Shown here: positions 51,063 through 59,993 of the stretch, piece after piece | Numbering within the stretch: position 1 is the stretch's first letter | Layout: each line of letters opens with the position of its first letter | From: Methanobacteriota archaeon | GTDB taxonomy: Archaea; Halobacteriota; Methanomicrobia; Methanomicrobiales; Methanoculleaceae | Reading direction: 5' to 3' | Assembly: GCA_023393455.1 (NCBI GenBank) | Contig: JAEWLJ010000023.1 | Location: 1 to 64,000, forward strand | Length of the DNA: 64,000 nt | Program-made: the position numbers and the translations under genes | The notes under the pieces: model-generated | Databases searched by the model: none | What the model saw: only the letters and a program-made list of their open reading frames with translations | What the model was told of the DNA's origin: nothing

Positions 51063-51929
51063 ATGACCTCGCTTGCGATCTTGGGTGTAGGAAAGGTGGG
51101 GGGTGAGACGGCGTTTCTCTCCGCCGCGCTTGGCCTCGTCGACGAACTCATCGTCTACGACACATATGAGCCCATCCTCCGGGCACAGGTGCTCGATCTG
51201 CAGCACACGGGTATCGATGTTGCGATCTCCACTGATATGGCGGCGATGCGGGACGCCGATATCTTCGTCTTTGCAGCGGGCACCCCGAGGACGCCGGAGA
51301 TCAAGACCCGGGCTGACCTCCTCGAGGCCAATCTCCCCGTGGCGAAGCGTTGCAGCGAGCAGTTGCAGGGGTTTGGTGGTGTCGTCATCACCGTCACGAA
51401 CCCCATGGACGCGAACAACTACGGCCTCTGGAAGATGATGGGCATCGACCGGCGGCAGTGCATCGGTTTCGGCGGCCAGCTCGACAGCGTGCGATTTGCC
51501 GGTTTCCTCCGCGAGGCCGGGATCCCGGGACCTGCCTGGGTGCTCGGGGAGCACGGTGAGTACCAGGTGCCGCTCTTCTCCAGGACCGAAAACGACGTCG
51601 GCGTCACGGAGCGGGAAGCGATCCTCTCCCGGATGCGCGGGGCGAGCATGGAGGTTATCCGCGGGAAAGGCGGGACGATCTTCGGGCCGGCGTATCATAT
51701 CACCATGTTGGTCCGGGCGATCCTCGAAGACCGGCGGGAGATCCTCCCCTGCTCGTGCGTGCTTGACGGTGAATACGGCCTCTCCGACTGCTCCCTCGGC
51801 GTCCCTGCCCGGATAGGCCGGGAGGGCATCATCGGGATCGAGGAGTGGGAACTCGATGCCTGGGAGTCCGCGAAGATGGCGGAGGCGGGAGCGTTTGTCA
51901 GAGGCCTATCGAGGAGGTTCGATGACTGA
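51063..51929 (+). CDS. mdh: Malate dehydrogenase (lactate/malate dehydrogenase family)
   Basis: 288 residues from the ATG at 51063. The dinucleotide fold is LAILGVGKVGGETAFLSAAL; AAGTPRTPEIKTRADLLEAN holds substrate-binding Arg residues, TVTNPMDANNYG the Asn, and VLGEHGEYQVPLFS the catalytic His (GEHG). The enzyme interconverts malate and oxaloacetate, in methanogens part of the partial reductive TCA pathway. Malate is more likely than lactate from the TPRTPEIKTR loop. Its last eight bases overlap the start of polB. Confidence 0.9.
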   Translation: MTSLAILGVGKVGGETAFLSAALGLVDELIVYDTYEPILRAQVLDLQHTGIDVAISTDMAAMRDADIFVFAAGTPRTPEIKTRADLLEANLPVAKRCSEQLQGFGGVVITVTNPMDANNYGLWKMMGIDRRQCIGFGGQLDSVRFAGFLREAGIPGPAWVLGEHGEYQVPLFSRTENDVGVTEREAILSRMRGASMEVIRGKGGTIFGPAYHITMLVRAILEDRREILPCSCVLDGEYGLSDCSLGVPARIGREGIIGIEEWELDAWESAKMAEAGAFVRGLSRRFDD

Positions 51930-54384
51930 GCGGGTGCTCGAGTCCGGCATGAGCGTTGCAACCGCCCTCGATGATTTCGGGAAGACCCGTATCGGTATCC
52001 ACCAGGTGGAGTACAGCATCGGCGCCGATACCCCGGTCGTTCATATCTTCGGCCGGGACGCGGCCGGGAAGGGAGTCCAGGTCAACGTGACCGGTTTTCG
52101 GCCCTACTTCTACGCGCCCGCCGAGCAGGTGGACGGGAGACCCCTCGCCCGGGAGGTCATCGATGTTGAGCGGGATACGACCTACCGCTCCATCCAGGGC
52201 GTTTCCCTCCGGCGGCTCTACACCCGCCGTCCCGGCGACGTCCGTTCCGTCCGCGATGACTTCAGCCAGCATTTCGAGGCCGATATCCCGTTCACCACCC
52301 GGTTCATGATAGACTGCGGCCTTACCGGCGGTGTCGAACTCCCGGCCAACGCTGTCGAGTCGCCTGATGGTGCCTTTGAGGTCGAGTACGGCGACCTCGC
52401 GCCGGCCGAGGTCAAGGCTCCTGCCCGCACCTGCATCATGGACATCGAGTGCGTGGACGAGGAGGGGTTCCCCGAGCCCGAACGCGACCCGATCATCTGT
52501 GTCACCTGCTGGGACTCGTTCGACGACGACTACACGACGCTCCTCTGGCAGCCCTCCGCGGTGGCGGGCGACGCGCCCGACCTTTGTGTCAACGAGCGGC
52601 ACCGGGTCGTCCGGTACCCGGACGAGGCCTCGATGCTCAGGGGGCTCGCCGCCTACGTGAAAGAGCGCGACCCGGACATCCTCTCGGGCTGGAACTTCGT
52701 GGAGTTCGATATCCCCTACATCGTGAAGCGGATGGCGGTGCTGGGTCTCCAGGCCGAGGCTCTCGCTCGTCTCCCCGGGCAGACCGAGCGAAACGCCGTC
52801 CGCGGGCGGTCGATCTTCGATCTCCTCAGCGCCTACCGGAAGATGCATCAGGCACAGAAAGAGTCGTACCGGCTCGATGCTATCGGCGAAGAAGAACTCG
52901 GGGTGACGAAGGTCCGCTACACCGGGACGATCACCGATCTCTGGAGATCGGACCCGAAGCGGCTCGTGGAGTACAACTGCCGTGACGTCGAACTCTGTGT
53001 CGGGATCGACAAAAAGAACAACATCATTGAGTTCTACGGGGAGATCGCCCGGTACGTCGGGTGCCCGCTCGATCGTACGCTGAATTCCTCGAACGTCATC
53101 GATATCTACGTTCTCCGCAAGGCGTCGGGAAGGTTCGTCCTCCCATCAAAAGGGCTTGCCGCCGGGGACGAGTTCGAGGGGGCGACCGTCTTTGAGCCTG
53201 CGACCGGTCTCCGGGAGAACGTGGTGGTCCTCGACTTGAAGTCGCTCTACCCGATGGCGATGATGACGATCAACGCCTCTCCCGAGACGAAGAGCCCGGA
53301 CGGCGAACTGCGGGCGCCGAACGGCGTCCGGTTCTCCCGGGAGCCGGACGGGTTGACGAGGAGCATCCTCGCCGAACTCCTCGAAGAGCGGGACGAGCGC
53401 AAACGCCTCCGAAACCTTTACCCCTTCGGGTCGCCGGAGTACGTCCTCTACGACCTCCAGCAGAACGTCCTCAAAGTGATCATGAACTCCTACTACGGGG
53501 TCTCGGGCTACACCCGGTTCAGGCTCTACGACCGCGAGATCGGGTCGGCCGTCACATCGGTTGGCCGGGCGATCATCCGGCACACCCGGGACGTCATCAC
53601 TGATCTTGGCTTTACCGTCCTCTACGGGGATACCGACTCCTGTATGGTGCAGGTTCCGCCGGGGAACCTCGAGGAGACGATCGCCCGTGCAAGGGATATC
53701 GAGGCGAAGCTGAACGCGAGTTACGGCGACTTCGCAAAGGATGAGTTGAACGCCGATACCCACTACTTCTCCATCAAGTTTGAGAAGGTCTACCGCCGTT
53801 TCTTCCAGGCGGGCAAGAAGAAGCGCTACGCCGGACACCTGGTCTGGAAGGAGGGAAAAGACGTCGACGAGATCGATGTCGTCGGGTTCGAGATCCGGCG
53901 CAGCGACTCCCCGCAGATCACGCGGGAGGTGCAGCGCGCCGTCATCGAGATGATCCTTCGCGGGGACGCGTTCAGCGACGTGCAGGCGTATCTCCGCGAC
54001 GTCATCAGGAAGTACCGCCGTGGAGAGTACTCGCTCGACGAGGCCGGTATTCCCGGTGGTATCGGGAAGAACCTCGACAGTTACGAGAACGACGATGCCC
54101 ATATCCGGGGCGCTAAGTACTCCAACAAATACCTCGGGACTGATTTCAAGCGGGGCAGCAAACCCAAGCGCGTCTACATCAAGGCCGTCACGGAGAAGTA
54201 CCCGCGAACGGACGTGGTCTGCTTCGAGTACGCCGACCAGGTGCCGCCGGAGTTCGTCGTCGACTGGGAGACGATGCTCGAAAAGACGCTCAAAGGCCCT
54301 CTCTCGCGGATCATCGAGCCGCTCGGGTGGGACTGGCACGACGTCGATCCCTCGCGGACGACGCTCTTTGATTTCGGGATGTAA
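51922..54384 (+). CDS. polB: Family B DNA polymerase
   Basis: 820 residues from the ATG at 51922, after GAGGAGG within mdh. The 3'-5' exonuclease motifs are present: Exo I MDIECVDEEG, Exo II GWNFVEFDIPYI and Exo III YNCRDVELC. Polymerase motifs are A VLDLKSLYPMAMM, B VLKVIMNSYYGVSG and C LYGDTDSCMV, followed by KKRYAG. It is a replicative or repair polymerase of the archaeal PolB group. It is cotranscribed with mdh and is not next to cas1, so it is not a casposon polymerase. Confidence 0.95.
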   Translation: MTERVLESGMSVATALDDFGKTRIGIHQVEYSIGADTPVVHIFGRDAAGKGVQVNVTGFRPYFYAPAEQVDGRPLAREVIDVERDTTYRSIQGVSLRRLYTRRPGDVRSVRDDFSQHFEADIPFTTRFMIDCGLTGGVELPANAVESPDGAFEVEYGDLAPAEVKAPARTCIMDIECVDEEGFPEPERDPIICVTCWDSFDDDYTTLLWQPSAVAGDAPDLCVNERHRVVRYPDEASMLRGLAAYVKERDPDILSGWNFVEFDIPYIVKRMAVLGLQAEALARLPGQTERNAVRGRSIFDLLSAYRKMHQAQKESYRLDAIGEEELGVTKVRYTGTITDLWRSDPKRLVEYNCRDVELCVGIDKKNNIIEFYGEIARYVGCPLDRTLNSSNVIDIYVLRKASGRFVLPSKGLAAGDEFEGATVFEPATGLRENVVVLDLKSLYPMAMMTINASPETKSPDGELRAPNGVRFSREPDGLTRSILAELLEERDERKRLRNLYPFGSPEYVLYDLQQNVLKVIMNSYYGVSGYTRFRLYDREIGSAVTSVGRAIIRHTRDVITDLGFTVLYGDTDSCMVQVPPGNLEETIARARDIEAKLNASYGDFAKDELNADTHYFSIKFEKVYRRFFQAGKKKRYAGHLVWKEGKDVDEIDVVGFEIRRSDSPQITREVQRAVIEMILRGDAFSDVQAYLRDVIRKYRRGEYSLDEAGIPGGIGKNLDSYENDDAHIRGAKYSNKYLGTDFKRGSKPKRVYIKAVTEKYPRTDVVCFEYADQVPPEFVVDWETMLEKTLKGPLSRIIEPLGWDWHDVDPSRTTLFDFGM

Positions 54385-54404
54385 GAAAAGTTTGGGGGGT
54401 CGCT

Positions 54405-54818
54405 TTACGCGAGACCCCTTCTCGCGCGCTCCTCATCGAGGATCGCGCTCCTCTCGACATTCTTTGACCAGGCGATCCGGCCGCCGACGATCTGCCAGTT
54501 GTCCATCTCCAGGACGTCGACCCCCTCGGGAACCTCAGGGACGGCCGCCCCGCCGGGGACGACGAGGACGGCCCTGTCTGCTTTGCCGGCGCTTGCGGCA
54601 GCCTTGAGCGCCTCGACTGCGCCTGCCTGGATCACCGGGGTCATATTCACGTTCACGAGCACCCGTTCCGCCCTGCCGGCGACCCGGCGGGAGAGCACAT
54701 ATTCCGGCAGATGGCTGCCAGCGGGAGACCCTGCATACTGCCACCCCTCCCGGGGAGAGAACCGCCGGGAAAGGGTCTTCTTCACATCCAGATGTGTAGA
54801 ATCTTTTACGCCGCCCAT
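54405..54818 (-). CDS. Hypothetical conserved-looking protein
   Basis: 137 residues from the ATG at 54818 (MGGVKDSTHLDVKKTLSRRF). It alternates strands and helices (RVLVNVNMTPVIQAGAVEAL, ADRAVLVVPGGAAV, VDVLEMDNWQIVGGRIAW), giving an alpha/beta appearance, with no signal peptide, membrane segment or metal site. The in-frame extension to 54965 is excluded because its composition is different. It is convergent with polB, 20 bp away. Function unknown. Confidence 0.68.
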   Translation of the reverse strand: MGGVKDSTHLDVKKTLSRRFSPREGWQYAGSPAGSHLPEYVLSRRVAGRAERVLVNVNMTPVIQAGAVEALKAAASAGKADRAVLVVPGGAAVPEVPEGVDVLEMDNWQIVGGRIAWSKNVERSAILDEERARRGLA

Positions 54819-55083
54819 GTCAATATCCTCTGTATACCTGTTATGGTCACGGTCGAATATAAGCGTTGTAGTTTCCACTCTCCCTGTTCGTAGCGGATGA
54901 CCGGTGACATCGGCGCTCTCCACGGGCTCAAGCCCGGGGGCTTCCCCCAACCCTCCTGTTGTCATCGATCCTGGTTCCGGGCCGTTGGCAGGGCGAAGGC
55001 GGCGGTCGGTAGAGATGAGAGTACCGAGAGATCTGAAGGAACACTTTTATTCTACCACCGGTATTATGCACCGGGGTTTTATT

Positions 55084-55716
55084 ATGGCAGAAGCAACGCA
55101 GACGGATGCCGGGGTCGTGGAAGCGTACGAGAATCTGGCCCGGCAGGTGCTGGAGCGGCCGGAGAGCATTCCGAGCGCTATCCACAATCTCCTCCTGAAA
55201 CTGTCGGAGACGCACCCGGGAGCGGTCTACTGGATCGTCCGCAAGTTCTACCAGGAGTACCTCCGGCTCTACGTCTCCGACACCGGCTACATCGGCATCG
55301 CAGACCGGTATGAACCTGATCTGATGTACCCGGGCGATATCATCCTCTATATGGTGCCGGAGAGCCCGCAGCCGGGCGATGTTGTCCAGATCTCCTTCAC
55401 CGATAAGGGTGAGGTGAGCGTCTACGTCATCCACGGGCGGGTCATCAGGTGCAACGATGATCGGTCGGTGCAGGTGGCGGATACGAGCACCGGAGAGGAG
55501 TACAGGGTCGTTGACTGGAACATCCTCGGCAAACTGGTCAGGGTCATCCCGCTCGGCTCCAGCGACTGGCAGGAACTCTTCGCGGCGTCTGGTGTCCCGA
55601 AGGAGTGGGTGGCCACGTCTGTCGAGGAGAACATCCGCTCTATTCAGGACTCGGATGTTGCCGGGAAGGACGAGGCAATCACCGAACTCAAGCGGCGCCT
55701 TAAAGGCCTGGTATAG
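55084..55716 (+). CDS. Hypothetical protein with an S24/S26-like beta segment
   Basis: 210 residues from the ATG at 55084; CTTTTATTCTACC at about 55043-55055 is a TATA candidate. Residues 1-65 are helical. Residues 75-165 are beta-rich with YEPDLMYPGDIILYMVP and PGDVVQISFTDKGEVSVYVI followed by GRVIR, recalling LexA/signal-peptidase folds (DxMxPGD pattern), but the catalytic Ser is not evident because Leu-Met-Tyr-Pro replaces the usual Ser-Met-xPro. The C-terminus is helical. Function unknown. Confidence 0.7.
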   Translation: MAEATQTDAGVVEAYENLARQVLERPESIPSAIHNLLLKLSETHPGAVYWIVRKFYQEYLRLYVSDTGYIGIADRYEPDLMYPGDIILYMVPESPQPGDVVQISFTDKGEVSVYVIHGRVIRCNDDRSVQVADTSTGEEYRVVDWNILGKLVRVIPLGSSDWQELFAASGVPKEWVATSVEENIRSIQDSDVAGKDEAITELKRRLKGLV

Positions 55717-55800
55717 GAGAGGCGGCTACGCCTGTGCGTTTCCTGCCGGGCGGGAGCAGACCGGCTTTCGTACCGGCCAACGATGCCTACCTGCGCGAAC

Positions 55801-55810
55801 CTTTTTTAAG
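55801..55810 (+). promoter_or_regulatory. TATA-like promoter of the bactofilin-like gene
   Basis: CTTTTTTAAG lies 22-31 nt before the ATG at 55832. That favours 55832 as a leaderless start over the in-frame ATG at 55814. Confidence 0.45.
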
Positions 55811-55831
55811 GGGATGATCTTACCCTGCCCC

Positions 55832-56809
55832 ATGAGGCATCTGGCAATAATCATCCTTGCTCTGCTGCTCATCCCGTCCGGAGCAGAGGCGCTCACCTTC
55901 CTCGGCGGGGACGAGACCCTGATCGATACCCCTATCCCCGACGATGTGGTCGTCTCAGGCGGGACCGTGACCGTCAGCGCTCCCGTCGAGAGCCTGACGG
56001 TCGCCGGGGGAATGGTGAGGGTGGACGCGCCGGTTGCCGGTGATATCATCGCCGCGGGAGGATCCCTGATCGTCAACGGCGACGTCGGCGGGAAGGTGCT
56101 CGCCGCCGGCGGCGAGATCGAGTTGAACGGGAACGCGACGAACGCCCTCGTCATGGGCGGCGCGGTCAGGATCGGGAGAGGTGCCGTCATAGAGCGCGAC
56201 GCGGTGATCAGCGCAGGAGAGGTCACGAACGAAGGATCGGTCCTCCGTAACCTGACGGTCGAGGCCGAGACCTTCACCAACACCGGTACGGCCGGGAACG
56301 TGACCTTCGAGCAGGAGGAGCCGGAGTCGGCGCTGCCCGACCTCTTCTCGGTGCTCTTCGCCGTCGGGTTCCTGATCCTCGGCCTTCTCCTCATCCGGGG
56401 GTTCCCCGACCTGTTTACGGCGGTGGCCGGGCAGGTCCGGAAGAGTCCGGTTCTCCTGACGATCCTCGGGTTCGTCGCGATCATCGTATCGGCGTTCATC
56501 CTCGTCATCATCGCAATCACGATCGTCGGCCTCCCCATAGCGCTCGTCGCAGGAATGCTCTTCGTCGTCGCCCTGATGCTCTCGTCGCTCTTTGTCGCGT
56601 ACGCCCTCGGGGACGTCATCGCTTCCCGGGCGGGGTGGAGCCCGGGCCGTGCGTGGATCTTCGTCATCGGGTTCGTGATCCTGCAGGTCCTCATCCTCAT
56701 CCCGCTGCTCGGGGCGCTCATCCAGATTATCGCGGTCAGCCTCGGCTTCGGCGGGATCCTCTACGCGCTCAGGAGCGGCCGTCCGTTCCGTGCCGGCGGT
56801 GGGGCGTAG
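55832..56809 (+). CDS. Bactofilin-like repeat membrane protein
   Basis: 325 residues. A signal peptide (LAIIILALLLIPSGAEA) is followed by a right-handed beta-helix-like region, about residues 25-160, of short Gly/Val repeats (VVVSGGTVTVSAPVESLTVA, GDIIAAGGSLIVNGDVGGKV), as in polymer-forming cytoskeletal/bactofilin domains. The C-terminal half has four membrane helices (FSVLFAVGFLILGLLLIRGF, VLLTILGFVAIIVSAFILVI, ALVAGMLFVVALMLSSLFVA, WIFVIGFVILQVLILIPLLG). The repeat part would face outside. Such proteins are common in methanogens; function unknown. Confidence 0.82.
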   Translation: MRHLAIIILALLLIPSGAEALTFLGGDETLIDTPIPDDVVVSGGTVTVSAPVESLTVAGGMVRVDAPVAGDIIAAGGSLIVNGDVGGKVLAAGGEIELNGNATNALVMGGAVRIGRGAVIERDAVISAGEVTNEGSVLRNLTVEAETFTNTGTAGNVTFEQEEPESALPDLFSVLFAVGFLILGLLLIRGFPDLFTAVAGQVRKSPVLLTILGFVAIIVSAFILVIIAITIVGLPIALVAGMLFVVALMLSSLFVAYALGDVIASRAGWSPGRAWIFVIGFVILQVLILIPLLGALIQIIAVSLGFGGILYALRSGRPFRAGGGA

Positions 56810-56922
56810 TTTTTTTTATGAGCCTGAGGGTCCGCTCGAACTGCCCGGCAGGATGGCTATATGGGTTGCGGCGCCCCCTTCCGCGGGAAAATAGGGGTAT
56901 GTGGAGAGGACGGGTGTTCCGT

Positions 56923-57510
56923 TCAGGGCGTGCCGGCGCCCTTCTCCCGGCCGAGCCGGAAGGCCGCGGTGTTGACCTCGACGGTCTTTTTGGGCACGCA
57001 TCGCCGCACCGCCTCTTCGAGGGTCTCGGGCCGGAGCGGGATATCGCCTGACGCCGCCCCGAGCATCACGATGTTCTGCGAGAGGATGTTCCCCGCCTCC
57101 CTGGCGAGGGCCGCGGCGTCGATGCAGGCGACGTCGAGATCGGCGAGCGCGGCGAGGATGCTCTCCTCGTCGGGAACGTCCAAACCCTGCTGGTAGACCG
57201 ACGTCGGGACGACCAGATTCCGGTTCACGACAAGCCGCCCTCCTGCAGGGAGGTAGTGGCGGTAGCGGAGCGCTTCAAGGAGGTCGAAGGCGACGAGGAG
57301 ATCGGCCGTCCCCGGCACGATCAGGGAACCGTGCTTCCCGTCGATCCGGATATGGCTCTCCACCGACCCGCCGCGCTGCGCCATCCCGTGGGTCTCGGCG
57401 CTCCGGACGGTCCGGTTCTCGATGATGCAGGCCTCCCCGAGGACGTTCGAGGCGAGGACGGTTCCCTGGCCGCCGATACCGACGATCAGGATATCGAACG
57501 AGGGCTTCAT
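56923..57510 (-). CDS. iorB: Indolepyruvate ferredoxin oxidoreductase, beta subunit
   Basis: 195 residues of the gamma-type 2-oxoacid oxidoreductase domain: ILIVGIGGQGTVLASNVLGE at the start, then SAETHGMAQRGGSVESHIRI. With IorA it decarboxylates aryl pyruvates to aryl-CoA with ferredoxin, or runs in reverse to make aryl pyruvates for aromatic amino-acid synthesis. It overlaps iorA by ATGA. The PaaK-type ligases at 3.4-6 kb are its likely partners. Confidence 0.93.
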   Translation of the reverse strand: MKPSFDILIVGIGGQGTVLASNVLGEACIIENRTVRSAETHGMAQRGGSVESHIRIDGKHGSLIVPGTADLLVAFDLLEALRYRHYLPAGGRLVVNRNLVVPTSVYQQGLDVPDEESILAALADLDVACIDAAALAREAGNILSQNIVMLGAASGDIPLRPETLEEAVRRCVPKKTVEVNTAAFRLGREKGAGTP

Positions 57511-59276
57511 CGCCGTCCCTCCCTACCGATGGCCCCTGATGGACAGACGTCTGCGCAGACGCCGCACCCGGCACAGAGATCGGTGATCGTCGCGTTCTCT
57601 CCGGCAAACGCGATCGCCGGGCAGCCGAACGACCGGCAGACACCGCAACCGGTGCACCGGTCGAGGTCAACCATATAGGCCTTCCGCCGGATGCCGCTTT
57701 TGCGTGCGGTGATGACGCAGGGCTGCTTTGCTATGATGACCCGAACGCCGCTGCGCTCCTTTGCCCTGCGGAAGGTGTCGAGGAGCACGGGAAGATCGTA
57801 GGGATCGACCGTCTCGACCCACGAGACCCCGCATGCCCGGCAGATCGCGTCGAGCGATATCGGGGTGCTCTCGACGCCTGTAGCGGTCACTCCTGTGTTG
57901 GGGTTCGGCTGGTGGCCGGTCATGGCCGTGATCCGGTTGTCCAGGATGACGACGACCATATCGGCGCCGTTGTAGACGGCGTTTAAGAGCCCCGGCATCC
58001 CCGTGTGCAGGAACGTCGAGTCGCCGATGGTCGCGACCACGGGCCGCTCCTCTCCCGACCGGGCGATCCCGCTCCCGATGGTGATCGAAGCGCCCATGCA
58101 GATGGTGGTGTCCACCGCCCCGAGCTGGAGGCCGAGGGTGTAGCACCCGATGTCGCTCGGGAAGATGCCGTCGCGGAAGACCTTCTTCATCGCGTAGAAC
58201 GTCGGCCGGTGCATGCACCCGGCGCAGAGGATCGGCGGGCGGGGCGGCACGCCCTGAACCGGGGCGGCCGCCGGAAAGGTCGCTACGGGAGTCATGCCCG
58301 CCTTCTCGAGGGCGGCGGCGACGACCGCAGGGGTGAACTCCCCTTCGTACGGGACCGTGCCGTCCATCTTGCCGAAGACCTCGGTCTTCGTCGCCACCTG
58401 CCGGACGGCCTCCTCGACGACCGGATCGAGTTCCTCGATGACGAGAACCTTCTCGTGCCGGTCGACGAACTCCCGGAGCCACTCCTCGTCGATCGGGTGG
58501 GCCCCGGCGATCGCGAGCGAGACGTCGTCCCCGATCACTTCCTGGACGTAGGCGGCGGCGACGCCGCTCGCGACGACGGCGGTCGTGCCCCGGACGGTGT
58601 GGCGGTTGTAGCCGAGTTCGACAAGCCGCTCTTTTAAGGCCTGCTGCTTCGCGTTCAGGCTCTTGTGCAGAACCCGGGTGTGCGCGGGGATGACGACGTA
58701 CTGCTTCGGGTCACGCTGGAACGCGGTGGTCCGGTGTTCGGTTCCGACCTCTCCGAGGTCGACGTCACCCTTCGAGTGGCAGATCCGGGTGGTGGGGCGG
58801 AAGATGACCGGCAGACCGAACTCCTCGGAGAGAGCGAAGGCGTCCCGCATCATATCGTGCGCCTCCTGGACCGATGCCGGGTCGAGGCAGGGGAGCCGGG
58901 CGAAGTGCGCGTAGCGCCGGGTATCCTGCTCGTTCTGGGAACTGTGCGCGAAGGGGTCGTCGGCGGAGAGGACGACGAACCCGCCGGTCACCCCGGTGTA
59001 TGCGCTCGTCATCAGGGGATCGGCCGCCACGTTCAGCCCGACGTGCTTCATGGTGCAGAGTGCGCGCTGCCCGCACCAGGCGGCGGCGAGCGCGTTCTCG
59101 AAGGCGACCTTCTCGTTCGTGGACCACTCCACGGTGAAGGGCCGCTCCTTCTGCACCCGGAGGACATCGATCACTTCCGAAGACGGTGTCCCGGGGTAGC
59201 CGCTGGCAAAATCGATGTTTGCCTCCAGGCATGCGTGTGCAATGCCCTCATTCCCGAGTAGGTATCGTACTGCCAT
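57507..59276 (-). CDS. iorA: Indolepyruvate ferredoxin oxidoreductase, alpha subunit
   Basis: 589 residues from the ATG at 59276; a TTG four codons upstream is less likely. The N-terminal pyrimidine-binding domain (NEGIAHACLEANIDFASGYP) is followed by the TPP domain with GCYTLGLQLGAVDTTICMG and GDSTFLHTGMPGLLNAVYNG. The tail carries two 4Fe-4S motifs, CTGCGVCRSFGCPAIAF and CAGCGVCADVCPSGAI. The enzyme links aryl-CoA and aryl pyruvate via ferredoxin. It is first in a two-gene operon. Confidence 0.95.
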   Translation of the reverse strand: MAVRYLLGNEGIAHACLEANIDFASGYPGTPSSEVIDVLRVQKERPFTVEWSTNEKVAFENALAAAWCGQRALCTMKHVGLNVAADPLMTSAYTGVTGGFVVLSADDPFAHSSQNEQDTRRYAHFARLPCLDPASVQEAHDMMRDAFALSEEFGLPVIFRPTTRICHSKGDVDLGEVGTEHRTTAFQRDPKQYVVIPAHTRVLHKSLNAKQQALKERLVELGYNRHTVRGTTAVVASGVAAAYVQEVIGDDVSLAIAGAHPIDEEWLREFVDRHEKVLVIEELDPVVEEAVRQVATKTEVFGKMDGTVPYEGEFTPAVVAAALEKAGMTPVATFPAAAPVQGVPPRPPILCAGCMHRPTFYAMKKVFRDGIFPSDIGCYTLGLQLGAVDTTICMGASITIGSGIARSGEERPVVATIGDSTFLHTGMPGLLNAVYNGADMVVVILDNRITAMTGHQPNPNTGVTATGVESTPISLDAICRACGVSWVETVDPYDLPVLLDTFRRAKERSGVRVIIAKQPCVITARKSGIRRKAYMVDLDRCTGCGVCRSFGCPAIAFAGENATITDLCAGCGVCADVCPSGAIGREGRR

Positions 59277-59695
59277 TGTTCCACTCAACTGTACATCTAT
59301 TGTCGGTTTTGAACATAGCGCTTTGGATGCCGGTCTAAAACAATCCGGTGCTGAAATGCCGGGTATTGCGGCGCAATCACGACGGGCCGCATCCGTTGTA
59401 TACCATCGTTCTCCCGGGATGAAGGCGTTCTCTCCCGGGGTTTGAACACGGACGCCTCTTCCTCAGGATATGCGCATTGCCCACGGCGGGGGCGGCGGTG
59501 ATCGCAACGCCTCTGCTCTCGCCCCGATGCAGCCATGCGCGACGGCTTTCATCCCGGGAGGGTACTCACTCCTGGACTGTTGCCCCTGTTGGTTCTTCAG
59601 CGATATCACACTCGGGCGATTCCGGGGCAGGGTTCTTGCACAACCTTTAAATTGAAGATTATACAACATTTATAGGCACTATGATGAGTGCATCC
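59277..59695. other. Intergenic region between iorA and tRNA-Ile
   Basis: 419 bp without a gene. It must hold the iorA promoter at its left and the tRNA promoter at its right, where the sequence turns AT-rich (59650-59690, with AACATTTATAGGCAC near 59667). The middle is GC-rich with a GGCGGGGGCGGCGG run. Frames here have shadow-like compositions. Confidence 0.55.
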
Positions 59696-59768
59696 GGGCC
59701 CGTAGCATAGCCGGTGGTGCACCCGGCTGATAACCGGGAGGTCGTGCGTTCGAATCGCACCGGGCCCA
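59696..59768 (+). tRNA. tRNA-Ile (anticodon GAT)
   Basis: 73 nt cloverleaf. The acceptor GGGCCCG pairs with CGGGCCC, with discriminator A at 59768. The D stem is GCA/TGC, the anticodon stem is CCCGG/CCGGG around CTGATAA with GAT at 59729-59731, and the T arm is GTGCG-TTCGAAT-CGCAC. No CCA is encoded. It is followed 40 bp later by a decayed partial copy. Confidence 0.93.
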
Positions 59769-59808
59769 TCGTTTCTCATCTAACTCGTTTTCAGGAGTTG
59801 TTCAAACA

Positions 59809-59863
59809 GGTGGCACACCCGGCATATCGCCGGCTGGTCGTGCGCTCAAATCTCACGGCCTCG
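59809..59863 (+). pseudogene. Decayed partial copy of tRNA-Ile
   Basis: From 59809 the sequence follows the tRNA-Ile gene from its D loop to the 3' end: 38 of the first 49 positions agree by eye, including CACCCGGC, CCGG and GGTCGTGCG. The anticodon loop is now ATATC, within a CCGGC/GCCGG stem, and the T loop and acceptor end are damaged. The 5' acceptor and D stem are missing. It cannot fold as a functional tRNA. Tandem duplication or the scar of an element that used the tRNA as integration site are both possible. Confidence 0.72.
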
Positions 59864-59993
59864 CTGTCCTCGTTACTGTATATCTACTTCTGGGCCTCTA
59901 TTCAAAATTCATGCTGCATCCGGGGTTCTCCGGCAATATGGTCCCTCGTTTAAAATCGCGGGAAAGGGGAGGCGATGCACGAAGCGCACCCGT

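Noticed and set aside
51922..54384. PolB as a casposon polymerase partner of the orphan Cas1
   Set aside because: The polymerase is 45 kb away, has the chromosomal archaeal PolB motifs and shares a transcript with mdh; no terminal inverted repeats link it to cas1.
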